Assembly (NCBI GenBank): GCA_964639245.1
Contig: CAZXCU010000002.1
Coordinates: forward strand, 496,001-560,000
Length of the DNA: 64,000 bases
Source of the DNA: SB15 sp964639245
GTDB lineage: Bacteria > Chloroflexota > Anaerolineae > Aggregatilineales > J027
Direction of reading: 5' to 3'
Shown here: positions 49,287 to 57,613 of the stretch, in pieces
Position numbering within the stretch: the stretch's first letter is position 1
Layout of the letters: each line of letters begins with the position of its first letter
Program-made: the position numbers and the translations under genes
Notes under the pieces: generated by a model
What the model was told of the DNA's origin: nothing
The model's database searches: none
The model's input: the letters and a program-made list of their open reading frames with translations, nothing else

Positions 49287-49328
49287 AAACTCCTGTTATT
49301 TTAATGATAAGTATGACAACAGGAGTTT
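49287..49328 (-). promoter_or_regulatory. Eleven-base hairpin covering the ribosome binding site of the DUF4342 gene
   Basis: On the minus strand AAACTCCTGTT, 20-base loop, AACAGGAGTTT, then GAGG and ATG 49282. The second arm contains the AGGAG ribosome site. It lies downstream of purH on the same strand, so read-through transcripts would contain it; if a promoter lies inside the loop (CATACT is seen), the hairpin would be absent from the shorter transcript. Confidence 0.65.
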
Positions 49329-49359
49329 AAAGGGTGCTTAACCTGCCATGATGAGTTTC

Positions 49360-50892
49360 TTAGTGACGGAAGTGGCGAACGTTGGTAAAAATCATAGCGA
49401 TATTGTTAGCGTCGGCAACTTCAATGGCTTTCTGGTCTCGCATTGCGCCGCCGGGTTGGATGATGGCTGCAATGCCGGCTTTAGCCGCTGCTTCAACCGC
49501 ATCGGGGAAGGGAAAAAACGCATCCGAAGCCAAGACGGCACCTTTTGCTCGTTCACCCGCTTTTTGCACCGCCAGATTGACCGCATCGACACGGCTGGAC
49601 AGCCCACCCCCAATCCCCACGGTAGCGCGTTCATTGGCAATCACAATCGCGTTGCTTTTGACTTGCTGCACGACTTTCCATGCAAATTCGAGCGCTTGGG
49701 TGTCGCTGTCGGTGGGGCGGCGCTGGGTAACGACCTGCCAGTGTGTACCTTTGGGGTCGCCTTCGTCCGTTTCTTGAACAAGGACTCCGCCCAGTACCGA
49801 GCGAAATTCCAGACGTGGCAGGCTGAAATTTTGTCCCATCCGCAGCAACCGACAATTTTTACGGCCTTCGCTCAGTTGTTGCAGCGCGTCCGTATGGAAA
49901 TCTGGCGCGAGAATAACTTCGATGAACAAACTCCCTAGCGCCTGAACAAATGCGGAATCCACCGGATGGTTGACCGCAATCACCCCACCAAACGCCGACA
50001 GTTCATCGCTCGCAAGGGCAGGGATGAACGCTTCCGCTAGATTTTCCCCCAGTGCGATTCCTGTCGGGGTCAGGTGTTTGATGATGGCAACTGCTGCGTC
50101 TTTCTGCGGGTTAAACGGTAAAATTGCCCGCCACGCTGAATCCGCATCCAGAATGTTGTTGTAGGAAAGGGGTTTGCCTGCGAGCAGTTCACCCTTAAGT
50201 GGGCCTGTACTGGCAGATTCGGCAAAAAAGCCCGCGTTCTGGTGCGGATTTTCGCCATAGCGTAGTTCTTGGGTTTGTTTGACCGCCAGCGTAAACGTAT
50301 CGCTTAATTCTCGTTCCAGACTGCTGCCTGTTGCTAAATAGGCAGTAATGGCAGCATCATAATCGCGGGTGTGGGCAAAGGCTTTAAGCGCCAAACGCCG
50401 TCGTGTTTCGATTGCAACTTTGCCAGCTTGTTGAATTTCTTCCAGAACTGGCAGGTAATCGGCGGGATCGACAATGACTGTCACGCGCTGATAATTTTTA
50501 GCGGCGGCACGCAGCAGCGCCACTCCACCAATATCAATATTTTCAATCGCCTCGTCTTCACTGACGTTCGGCTGGCTGGTTACGCGCTGAAACGGATATA
50601 AATTACAGACAACCAGATCAATGGGGGCGTAACCCGCTTGTTTGAGTTCATCTAAATCGGTGTCACGGGCTAAAATTCCCGCATGAATGGCGGGGTGCAG
50701 CGTTTTAACCCGCCCGCCTAACATTTCGGGCTGGTGTGTGACCTGTTCCACCGGAGTCACGTCAATCGAGTGTTCGGTCAACATTTTGGCTGTCCCCCCA
50801 CTGGCAACCAGATTCCAACCGAGTTCGGCTAATCCTTGCGCCAGCGTTTCCAGATGGGTTTTATCGGACACGCTGAACAATGCACGCGGCAT
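49360..50892 (-). CDS. purH: Bifunctional AICAR transformylase / IMP cyclohydrolase
   Basis: 510 residues, the usual length. IMP cyclohydrolase part: RALFSVSDKTHLETLAQGLAELGWNLVASGGTAKML, then LGGRVKTLHPAIHAGIL. Transformylase part: LRYGENPHQNAGFF, CNNILDADSAW-type NNILDAD, ALLKHLTPTGIALG-like IIKHLTPTG, and SDAFFPFPDAVEAAAKAGIAAIIQPGGAMRD near the end. Last two steps of purine synthesis, from AICAR to IMP. ATG 50892 follows GAGGAGG at seven bases. It lies 70 bases after the response regulator gene; that gap has a short hairpin (CCTCA/TGAGG) near the ribosome site. Confidence 0.97.
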   Translation of the reverse strand: MPRALFSVSDKTHLETLAQGLAELGWNLVASGGTAKMLTEHSIDVTPVEQVTHQPEMLGGRVKTLHPAIHAGILARDTDLDELKQAGYAPIDLVVCNLYPFQRVTSQPNVSEDEAIENIDIGGVALLRAAAKNYQRVTVIVDPADYLPVLEEIQQAGKVAIETRRRLALKAFAHTRDYDAAITAYLATGSSLERELSDTFTLAVKQTQELRYGENPHQNAGFFAESASTGPLKGELLAGKPLSYNNILDADSAWRAILPFNPQKDAAVAIIKHLTPTGIALGENLAEAFIPALASDELSAFGGVIAVNHPVDSAFVQALGSLFIEVILAPDFHTDALQQLSEGRKNCRLLRMGQNFSLPRLEFRSVLGGVLVQETDEGDPKGTHWQVVTQRRPTDSDTQALEFAWKVVQQVKSNAIVIANERATVGIGGGLSSRVDAVNLAVQKAGERAKGAVLASDAFFPFPDAVEAAAKAGIAAIIQPGGAMRDQKAIEVADANNIAMIFTNVRHFRH

Positions 50893-50962
50893 ATCCAATC
50901 CTCCTCACTTTTTTGATGAGGCTGCATTGTAGCGGGTTATGATGGGCTTGTCTTTCGTGAAA

Positions 50963-52636
50963 TTAACCGGATTTGCGGATAATTTCGACACACGGGATGC
51001 TGTCTCCCCGTTGGATGGCATCGCGCAGGTCACGGGTTTGTGGGCTGGGTTCTTCCTGGAAAAATTCGCGGAACAATTTTTCTAGTGTCATATACACCGT
51101 CAGCGCGGCCTCTTTGCGTCCCTGACAGGCATGGTAGCGCATCAGACGGCGGTAGGTAGCTTCGTGGTAGGAGTCCTGCTTGAGGCATAATTCTGTCGTG
51201 GCAATCGCTTCGTCCATACGACCATCACGGGCATACAAATCTGCCAGCCGATTCAGGGTTTTGGCAAATTCGGTTTGCAGGTGGGTACGCATGGGAATGC
51301 TCCACTGCTGAAAGCGGTCTTGGGGCAGATATTCCCCTTTATAAACGGGCAAGGCCTTTTCATAGGTTTTCATGGCGCTGGCATAGGCGCGTTCGGCTTC
51401 GTAGTGTTTGCCTTCCTGCTGAATTTCTTCCAATTCCATAAAATCTAAACGTACATTCGGCGAAAAGTTAAAGCGGTACGAGGATTCTTCGCGCAGCACA
51501 AACGCTGAGTCGGAATCGGCGGCTAAATTGGGTTCAAGCAGCAGGCGGGCCTGTTGAATCAAAGTGCGTAAATCGGTACGGGCTGTCCCGCGAACCGATT
51601 CAGGGTTAAGCAAATCCGTCAGTTCATCAAAAGATACCGCACTATCGCGGCGGGTAATGAGAATTTTGAGCAGGGTTTCAACGGCGGGTTCGCCAAAATC
51701 ATCAATCATTTCGCCGTTGCGCCACACGCGGAAATCGCCCAGCGTTTGAATTTTGAGCCGTGCGCTGGCGGTTAATTTGCGAATGAGGCTGGTCAGTTCA
51801 TATTTGTGAAAGGTATCTTTGTCAATGAAGCCTGCAATTGCATATTTCATGAACAAGGTTGCGACATCGCCGCGTGACGCTTCTCCACTCACGATGACCA
51901 CCTGCGGGGCAGCTTCCAGATTGGTTAAATAATCGAGCAATTGCCAACCGCGCCCGTGCTGTAAGGGGATGTCGCTGTCCCCCAAGCGTAAATCGAGCAT
52001 GACCACGTTAAAATGGATCATCTGGTCACGCAGGAGTTTAAGCGCGTCTCCGGCATCCTTGACCACGCGCCAAAACCAGAGTTCTTCGTCAACTGCACGC
52101 GATAAAATGATCTGCCAATCTGGTCTATCCTCCACAATCAAGACACGCGGCACACCTTTTCGTTCTCCATCGGCGGGTTGGAAGGGCATTTCTTGGGTGC
52201 TGTAAATATCTTCTTGGGAAAATTTGGTGTAGCCGGCCTGCGAAGGGTACCCCTGCAAGGCATTTTGTACCAAGCGCTTAAAGACTTCTTTGTTCCAGCT
52301 TTGTTTTTCCACAATGGGAAAGTGACGCAGCAAATCGTCCGCACCCGGCAGCGACAAATGGCTAATCGAACCACTCACGACAATCAGCGGGGTTTGGGGG
52401 TAGCGCTGCTGAATCTCGTGAATCACCCGCACGCCGTCCCGATTGTATTTGTTGGAGTTGTCTAGCACAGGGTCAATGATGCCGATGTCATAACGGTTGT
52501 GTGCCAGCAAGGTTAAGGCCTGCTGGTAGGTGCTGGCAACATCGACAGTTCCCCCCAGCGCCGTGAGTGTTCTCGAAAAAATGCTTTGCCAGTCGATGCG
52601 GTCTTCGACCACCAGCGCCCGCCACTGATTACCCAT
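50963..52636 (-). CDS. Response regulator with two receiver domains and a BTAD output
   Basis: 557 residues. REC1 (residues 6-125) has the acidic pair E11-D12 and phospho-acceptor Asp55 (IIDPVLD). REC2 (163-285) has ED at 169-170 and Asp215 (MLDLRL). A winged helix of the SARP type (LKIQTLGDFRVWRNG...AVETLLKILITRR, about 295-395) is followed by a bacterial transcriptional activator domain of TPR-like helices (430-550). It would control genes after phosphorylation by the adjacent kinase. ATG 52636 overlaps the stop of the kinase gene by eight bases. Confidence 0.92.
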   Translation of the reverse strand: MGNQWRALVVEDRIDWQSIFSRTLTALGGTVDVASTYQQALTLLAHNRYDIGIIDPVLDNSNKYNRDGVRVIHEIQQRYPQTPLIVVSGSISHLSLPGADDLLRHFPIVEKQSWNKEVFKRLVQNALQGYPSQAGYTKFSQEDIYSTQEMPFQPADGERKGVPRVLIVEDRPDWQIILSRAVDEELWFWRVVKDAGDALKLLRDQMIHFNVVMLDLRLGDSDIPLQHGRGWQLLDYLTNLEAAPQVVIVSGEASRGDVATLFMKYAIAGFIDKDTFHKYELTSLIRKLTASARLKIQTLGDFRVWRNGEMIDDFGEPAVETLLKILITRRDSAVSFDELTDLLNPESVRGTARTDLRTLIQQARLLLEPNLAADSDSAFVLREESSYRFNFSPNVRLDFMELEEIQQEGKHYEAERAYASAMKTYEKALPVYKGEYLPQDRFQQWSIPMRTHLQTEFAKTLNRLADLYARDGRMDEAIATTELCLKQDSYHEATYRRLMRYHACQGRKEAALTVYMTLEKLFREFFQEEPSPQTRDLRDAIQRGDSIPCVEIIRKSG

Positions 52637-54215
52637 ATTTTGTTTTCTCCCATGCGGGCAGCGAAATACGGAAGGTTGTGCCTTTGCCTGTGCTGCTGGC
52701 GCTAATTTTACCGCCAATCAATTCAATATACAGTTTGACCATCCACAACCCCAAGCCCAACCCATCAGTTTTGTTGGTTACAAAGGGGTCAAAAATCTTG
52801 GAGCGCATATGGTCGGGGATGCCTTGCCCATCATCTTGAATCAACACTTCGACATTGCCATTGTGGGCTTGCCGATAGGTGAGGGTGAGTGTCCCTTGCC
52901 CGTCCATAACATCAATTGCGTTGTTGATGAGGTGCAAAAACACTTCCACTAAACGTTCTGCGTCTGCCCCGACTCGCGGCACATTCGGTTCATAATGGCG
53001 CACAACCTCCATGTCTGAATCAATCCGCGAAAATTGGATGGCAGTTTCCAGCACCCCCTCAATTTCCATCGGACGAATATCACCGGGACGAAGTTCGGTT
53101 GCTCCACGAATCCGCCGCACCATCAGCAGTGTTTCTTCGGCGTTGTGCAGCACATTTTCGACCATGATTCGCAGTTCGGAAGGCGTGGCGGTATTTTGTT
53201 TGAGTTCATCTACCATTTCCATTGCCCACACGCGCACCGCCCCAACCGAATTGTTGATTTTATGGGCGAGATTTAAAACCATGTGCGCCATCGATGCTTG
53301 TTTTTTGGCATCGGCAAGTTGTTCACTGGTGTGTTTGAGCATCTCAAAGCGGTTGGCGTTGCCCACCCCAATGGCTGCCCACTTCGCAATCGTGAGCAGC
53401 AGGTCTACATCCGATTCGGTGAATGCGCCATTTACTTTGTTGATGCCTTCAATCACGCCCAAAATTTCTTCTTCGGTTTTGATGGGGACAGCGACAATCG
53501 AACGGGTGGTGAATCCGCCTTTTTCGTCAATTGTGCCTTCCCAGCGCGGGTCTTTCTGTACATCGTTGACAACCGCCGTTTTGCCATATTCGACCACCCA
53601 CCCCGCGATACCCTGACCCGGTTTTAGCCGTATCGAGAGATTTTTTTCGGGCGGGGTATGACTCCATAAAATCAGGTCGCCGCTTTCATAATCTTTGAGC
53701 ATGATGGAGGCTTCTTCGACTTCCAGCAAATCTTTGGTCGCACTCATGATGCCTGCCGCCACATCCTGAATTTGCAAACTGCTGATGAGATTGAGCAGGC
53801 TGTCACCGAATTGATCAATCCATTTAAGCTCGCTGGTCTGGAGTTTCATCTGGGCAAAATAGGTCGCATTTTCCAGCGCTACCCCTAACTGCAGGCCGAT
53901 GAGGTTTAAAATTTGGACTTCGGTTTCTCCCCAAGCGCGGGTGGTAAATAAATTCAGCGTTCCTAGATGTCCTTCTGCTCCCATAATCGGCACTTTGAAG
54001 CAGGGTGTGTCCGGGGTTACACGGCTGAAATCGCCATACTGCTGCGGTAGATGGAGTTCGGGGAGGAAATTGGTTTGTAAGTCAATTTCGGCGGCATCAA
54101 CACGGAAAATAGCAATGATTTTTTGGAGAATGCTGGGAAGGCCATATTTAATCCCACGTCCGCCACTCAGGGAGCGCTCGATATTTTGTAACAGGCTAAA
54201 ATAGGTATCTATCAC
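52629..54215 (-). CDS. GAF-domain sensor histidine kinase
   Basis: 528 residues. Two GAF domains (about 20-120 and 145-285, the second RLKPGQGIAGWVVEYGKTAVVNDVQKDPRW), a dimerisation helix with phospho-acceptor His318 (LAHKINNSVGAVR), and a HATPase domain: N box HLINNAIDVMD, G1 DDGQGIPDHM, and GLGLGLWMV, ATP lid GKGTTFRISLP. No membrane helix, so it is a soluble sensor of small molecules or redox state through GAF. Coupled with the response regulator; starts eight bases after the MBL gene. Confidence 0.94.
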   Translation of the reverse strand: MIDTYFSLLQNIERSLSGGRGIKYGLPSILQKIIAIFRVDAAEIDLQTNFLPELHLPQQYGDFSRVTPDTPCFKVPIMGAEGHLGTLNLFTTRAWGETEVQILNLIGLQLGVALENATYFAQMKLQTSELKWIDQFGDSLLNLISSLQIQDVAAGIMSATKDLLEVEEASIMLKDYESGDLILWSHTPPEKNLSIRLKPGQGIAGWVVEYGKTAVVNDVQKDPRWEGTIDEKGGFTTRSIVAVPIKTEEEILGVIEGINKVNGAFTESDVDLLLTIAKWAAIGVGNANRFEMLKHTSEQLADAKKQASMAHMVLNLAHKINNSVGAVRVWAMEMVDELKQNTATPSELRIMVENVLHNAEETLLMVRRIRGATELRPGDIRPMEIEGVLETAIQFSRIDSDMEVVRHYEPNVPRVGADAERLVEVFLHLINNAIDVMDGQGTLTLTYRQAHNGNVEVLIQDDGQGIPDHMRSKIFDPFVTNKTDGLGLGLWMVKLYIELIGGKISASSTGKGTTFRISLPAWEKTKYG

Positions 54216-54223
54216 GATAAGTC

Positions 54224-55195
54224 CTATAGCTCTAAAGTCAGACCTTCATAGGCCAGCAGCACTTCGACAGGCTGGATATGTCCGTTGCCACTGCGGGCAG
54301 CGCGGTAACGGAGGTGATGGTCTGCGTCATCTACTTTATTCCATAAGGTTTGTCCGATGGAGTCGGGGTCGTGGTGGGTGAGGATGAGTTTTTTAACACC
54401 GGCTCGCCATGCCAGTTCCGCCCCGATTTTGGGGGTGCTGTGTCCCCAATCGGCTTTATTGGTGATGGCTTCAGTAAAATCGTATTGGGCATCAAAAATC
54501 AATGCGTCCGCGTTACGGAAAAAATCTTCATACGCGGCGGTGCTTTCTTGGTCAACGTTCTGATATTCGCCATCCGTCGCATAAACAAATGCCTTGCCCC
54601 CATAGGTCAGTTTATATGCAAAACTCCCGCCGGGGTGGTGCAGTTCCATCAGTTCAACCTTGACCCCCGCGATTTCATAAGTTTCGGTGGGTTTGAGGAT
54701 ATGGTAGCTGCGGGTTGCTTGGGGGTAATCCAAATCTACCGGGAAAAACGGATGGCGCATAACCTGACGCAACCGCCAATCCATATCCACGAAGGGCGCA
54801 TGAAAATGAAACTGATTACCAGCCACGTACAAGGGCGCAAAAAACGGAAAGCCCTCCACATGATCCCAATGGGTATGACTCATCAGAATGTGGGCAATCC
54901 CTTGTCCTTGCCCGAAGGATTCCTGCATGAGTTCTTTCCCGAGCAGCCGCATTCCCGACCCCATATCGAGAATAAAAAGGGCATCGTTGGCACGCACCTC
55001 CACACAGGTGGTGTTGCCACTGACAATCGTATTTAAATAGGCCGGCAAACGCTCAATAAAACGATTCAGCGCGGCGGAGTCGTTTAAATTGATGCCCTGA
55101 CTGCGCTCCAATGTTTCGCGGAGGCGTTCACGGAGTTCTGCGGTTGTGAGTGGGGTGGGGATTGACCCCCTCGCGCCCCAGATTCGGATTTTCAT
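54224..55195 (-). CDS. MBL-fold metallo-hydrolase (PDE-like), first gene of a two-component operon
   Basis: 323 residues. Begins KIRIWGARGSIPTPL and SGNTTCVEV, the pattern of the cAMP-phosphodiesterase-like (CpdA class II/RomA) branch of the MBL fold; metal-binding SHTHWDHVEG, second His in LHHPGGSFAY, Asp in YATDGEY, last His in LTHHDPD. A segment of about 35 residues (ELRERLRETLERSQGINLNDSAALNRFIERL) is inserted between the first motifs. It may make or break the signal sensed by the kinase. ATG 55195 preferred; a GTG at 55204 is possible. Confidence 0.85.
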   Translation of the reverse strand: MKIRIWGARGSIPTPLTTAELRERLRETLERSQGINLNDSAALNRFIERLPAYLNTIVSGNTTCVEVRANDALFILDMGSGMRLLGKELMQESFGQGQGIAHILMSHTHWDHVEGFPFFAPLYVAGNQFHFHAPFVDMDWRLRQVMRHPFFPVDLDYPQATRSYHILKPTETYEIAGVKVELMELHHPGGSFAYKLTYGGKAFVYATDGEYQNVDQESTAAYEDFFRNADALIFDAQYDFTEAITNKADWGHSTPKIGAELAWRAGVKKLILTHHDPDSIGQTLWNKVDDADHHLRYRAARSGNGHIQPVEVLLAYEGLTLEL

Positions 55196-55299
55196 GCCCT
55201 TCACCTTTAGCTTAACTTAGCACCTTACGCAAATTTTTCTTTTCGCGCTAGTTAAATTGGTGCTTACAAATAAAAACTAACCGAAAGCTATCCTGATTT

Positions 55300-57204
55300 T
55301 TACCTATCTTCTACGATAGTGCGTATCACTTTAGCAGTATTCAGGTGAAATTGGAAACTCGTGCCAGCCACTTGAGTCGGCTCGGATATTTGGTCGGGTG
55401 TATGGACATAGGCTTTGACCAGCGACGGCAGATGCAGCGTAGCAGGCTGTGGGGTGTCGCTGTAATTCACCAGATAGTATTGTTTTGCGCCATCATTTTC
55501 CTGCCAGAGTGTAAACAGGATGGTTTTTTCGGCCTCTACCCACGGCAGCTCTGTACCAATCGCGTTGAGCAAATCTTGTTGCTGTTTTTCGGGGGGGAGT
55601 TCATACATATGCTCCTGTGCCAAGAGCGCCCGTGGCAGTCCCAACCCATCGGCTAATTTACGCACAGGTTTAAGATGGTGATAAGCATTCCACCCCAGAT
55701 TACATGATCGGGCAATCTGGCGACGGAGCGTTTTCCAGCGTGGGAGCGAATAGTGGTGATGAAAATTCTCCCACAGCGTCACGGGCGCAACAGGGCGGGA
55801 CTGCTCAAGGGGAATAACTTTGCCGCCCTGCGCTGCGAAATCAGCTAATTTTTCATCCAACCCCGCCACATGACCGGGCGGGACAACCAGCGTTTTGACA
55901 TGTTGCCATTTGTCCTCTCCGACAATCCGAAAAGGCAACCCGGCCTTGAGGATGGTGCTGCACGCCGCAAAAAAAGCCGGCCAGATCCATTCCCATTCAA
56001 AATGGGTCGCTTGGTAGGGGTGATAAATTGCCAGTTCGCTGGCAGGTTGGCGCTGATTCAACCATGCGGCGTTGCTTTCTAGCCAGCGATTAACTTGCCC
56101 GATGGTTTTTTGCTGGTTGGCGTAGCGCTCATGAATCAGCAAAGTAAACTGTTTCTGGTGCAGAAATTCTGTCCCTTTGGTGACAATAGGGGCTTTCATG
56201 GCTGCCCCTTCCATCAAGGCACGGGCAAACACATTTTCATGCCAGACTTCCTCAAACCCGATGCCCTTTTCATAGGAAATGCTGCTGACGGCTGTTCCAT
56301 TGGTGTGGGCTTTGGCAGCCCCCAGCACAATCGCGTTGCTGGCTGACCCGCCATGTTCCAGTACACGCGGCATGGCGAAATTTTCAATCATGACAATATC
56401 TTGATGTTCTGCCAGCGCGGGTAAATCCATGCCAAGTTCAACAAAGGCATTCCGATTGATCGCGTCAATGTTGTTGGCGCTAATTTTGATGTGCGGGTTC
56501 AATTCGCGGGCGTAGGTTGCCCATCCTGCCATCACGGAGGTCATCACACCGGCACGCCATTTTAAATATTGCTGCGTGATGGGGTCTTCAATATCAAGGG
56601 CGGTGGGCAATTCTGCACCGTTAAAGGCTTCGGCGTAGGCACGGCGGCTGTGTTCGGAATAGGAACCCACTACCCCCCAGATGGCATCCAGCCATTCGAC
56701 TCCGCCGCCGCCCACCCACGGATTATCAAAAAACACCCCGTCCGCATGGGCTTCCACCACAATACGGATTTTATCGCGGACTTCCGCCACCCATTCCGGG
56801 TGATTCAAGCAGGTGAAATAGCGGCCTGTGTAGTAGGGGATTTTTTTGCCATCCGGGTCAAGGGCGTACCATGCTTTGTGTTTATATGACCCCTTATAAA
56901 CACAATTCGAGGTCTGGATGTAGCCAAAAACCTTGAGGTTATGGGCGTGGTAAATTTCAACCGCTTGACGGAAGGATTCCCAATCTTCGGCTTCAATTTC
57001 TGGCGGAAAGCCCCAATTGCAGGTTAGGTACACCCAGTTGAAGCCCATCGCCGCGATTCGGGCGGCACCTTCGTGGGTGTGGGCAAGCGTGTGGATCGAG
57101 TCGTCCACCTTGTTGCCCATGAATTTGAGGCGATTCATGCGGCTTGTTCCGGGACCCGCCCAAAAATAAATGGAACGGTGATGCCCAAGTGTGAGTTCAT
57201 TCAT
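55300..57204 (-). CDS. TIM-barrel glycoside-hydrolase-like protein, family not recognised
   Basis: 634 residues, no signal peptide. A first barrel half has GFNWVYLTCNWGFPPEIE, ADGVFFDNPW (strand with an Asp that could be the nucleophile), and KISANNIDAINRN, with an acidic strand DIVMIENFAMP; these recall GH66/GH13-like or GH-like hypothetical families. A second part (about 430-490, IVGEDKWQHVKTLVVPPGHVAGLDEKLADFAAQGGKVI) looks like a glutamine-amidotransferase-like beta-alpha domain as in GH42, and the end is a beta-sandwich. Probably a cytoplasmic glycosidase. ATG 57204 chosen because TATAAT lies at 57227-57232. Confidence 0.6.
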   Translation of the reverse strand: MNELTLGHHRSIYFWAGPGTSRMNRLKFMGNKVDDSIHTLAHTHEGAARIAAMGFNWVYLTCNWGFPPEIEAEDWESFRQAVEIYHAHNLKVFGYIQTSNCVYKGSYKHKAWYALDPDGKKIPYYTGRYFTCLNHPEWVAEVRDKIRIVVEAHADGVFFDNPWVGGGGVEWLDAIWGVVGSYSEHSRRAYAEAFNGAELPTALDIEDPITQQYLKWRAGVMTSVMAGWATYARELNPHIKISANNIDAINRNAFVELGMDLPALAEHQDIVMIENFAMPRVLEHGGSASNAIVLGAAKAHTNGTAVSSISYEKGIGFEEVWHENVFARALMEGAAMKAPIVTKGTEFLHQKQFTLLIHERYANQQKTIGQVNRWLESNAAWLNQRQPASELAIYHPYQATHFEWEWIWPAFFAACSTILKAGLPFRIVGEDKWQHVKTLVVPPGHVAGLDEKLADFAAQGGKVIPLEQSRPVAPVTLWENFHHHYSLPRWKTLRRQIARSCNLGWNAYHHLKPVRKLADGLGLPRALLAQEHMYELPPEKQQQDLLNAIGTELPWVEAEKTILFTLWQENDGAKQYYLVNYSDTPQPATLHLPSLVKAYVHTPDQISEPTQVAGTSFQFHLNTAKVIRTIVEDR

Positions 57205-57226
57205 TTGTGTGTATCTCGAAACACTG

Positions 57227-57232
57227 ATTATA
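57227..57232 (-). promoter_or_regulatory. -10 element TATAAT of the TIM-barrel gene
   Basis: Minus-strand TATAAT, 22 bases before ATG 57204; the -35 region TAGTCG is poor. If right, the message has a leader of about 15 bases and a TTG start at 57240 is excluded. Confidence 0.4.
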
Positions 57233-57286
57233 CTTTCCAAATCATTCCCCGACTACTAAAATAGTTGTAAAAAATGGAATGCCGCA

Positions 57287-57613
57287 ATGAATCAATCTGC
57301 TGAAGACAAAACCCAAATTATGCACGAAAAGCGTGATGCCAAAGTGCGCGACCACCTGACTCAATATGCCCCTGTGTGGCTGGTGGATGAAGTCGTTATT
57401 TTAGATGAAGATGCGCTGCAATTTAATGTCTTATTTCATCATCCGCGTTATGGTTGGATTAACCGTCGCTACCGCTATGATTCCTATAATGATGTACTTT
57501 ATCATAAGGGGCAAGTGCTGATAGATGAAGAACAGACCTACCAGATTGTGCAAGATCATGAACCATATCTCTCAGCAGAAGCCGTGAATACCGTCAACTC
57601 CTATGGGGGGTAA
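57287..57613 (+). CDS. Small acidic protein of unknown function
   Basis: 108 residues, no signal peptide. Aromatic and charged: VDEVVILDEDALQFNVLFHHPRYGWINRRYRYDSYNDVLYHKGQVLIDEEQTYQIVQD. No family recognised. ATG preceded by GGAA. It is convergent with the GT4 gene, overlapping by 20 bases, and divergent from the TIM-barrel gene. Confidence 0.65.
   Translation: MNQSAEDKTQIMHEKRDAKVRDHLTQYAPVWLVDEVVILDEDALQFNVLFHHPRYGWINRRYRYDSYNDVLYHKGQVLIDEEQTYQIVQDHEPYLSAEAVNTVNSYGG

Noticed and set aside
54350..55036. 228-residue plus-strand frame opposite the MBL gene
   Set aside because: Antisense shadow; the minus strand has the complete HxHxDH metal site.
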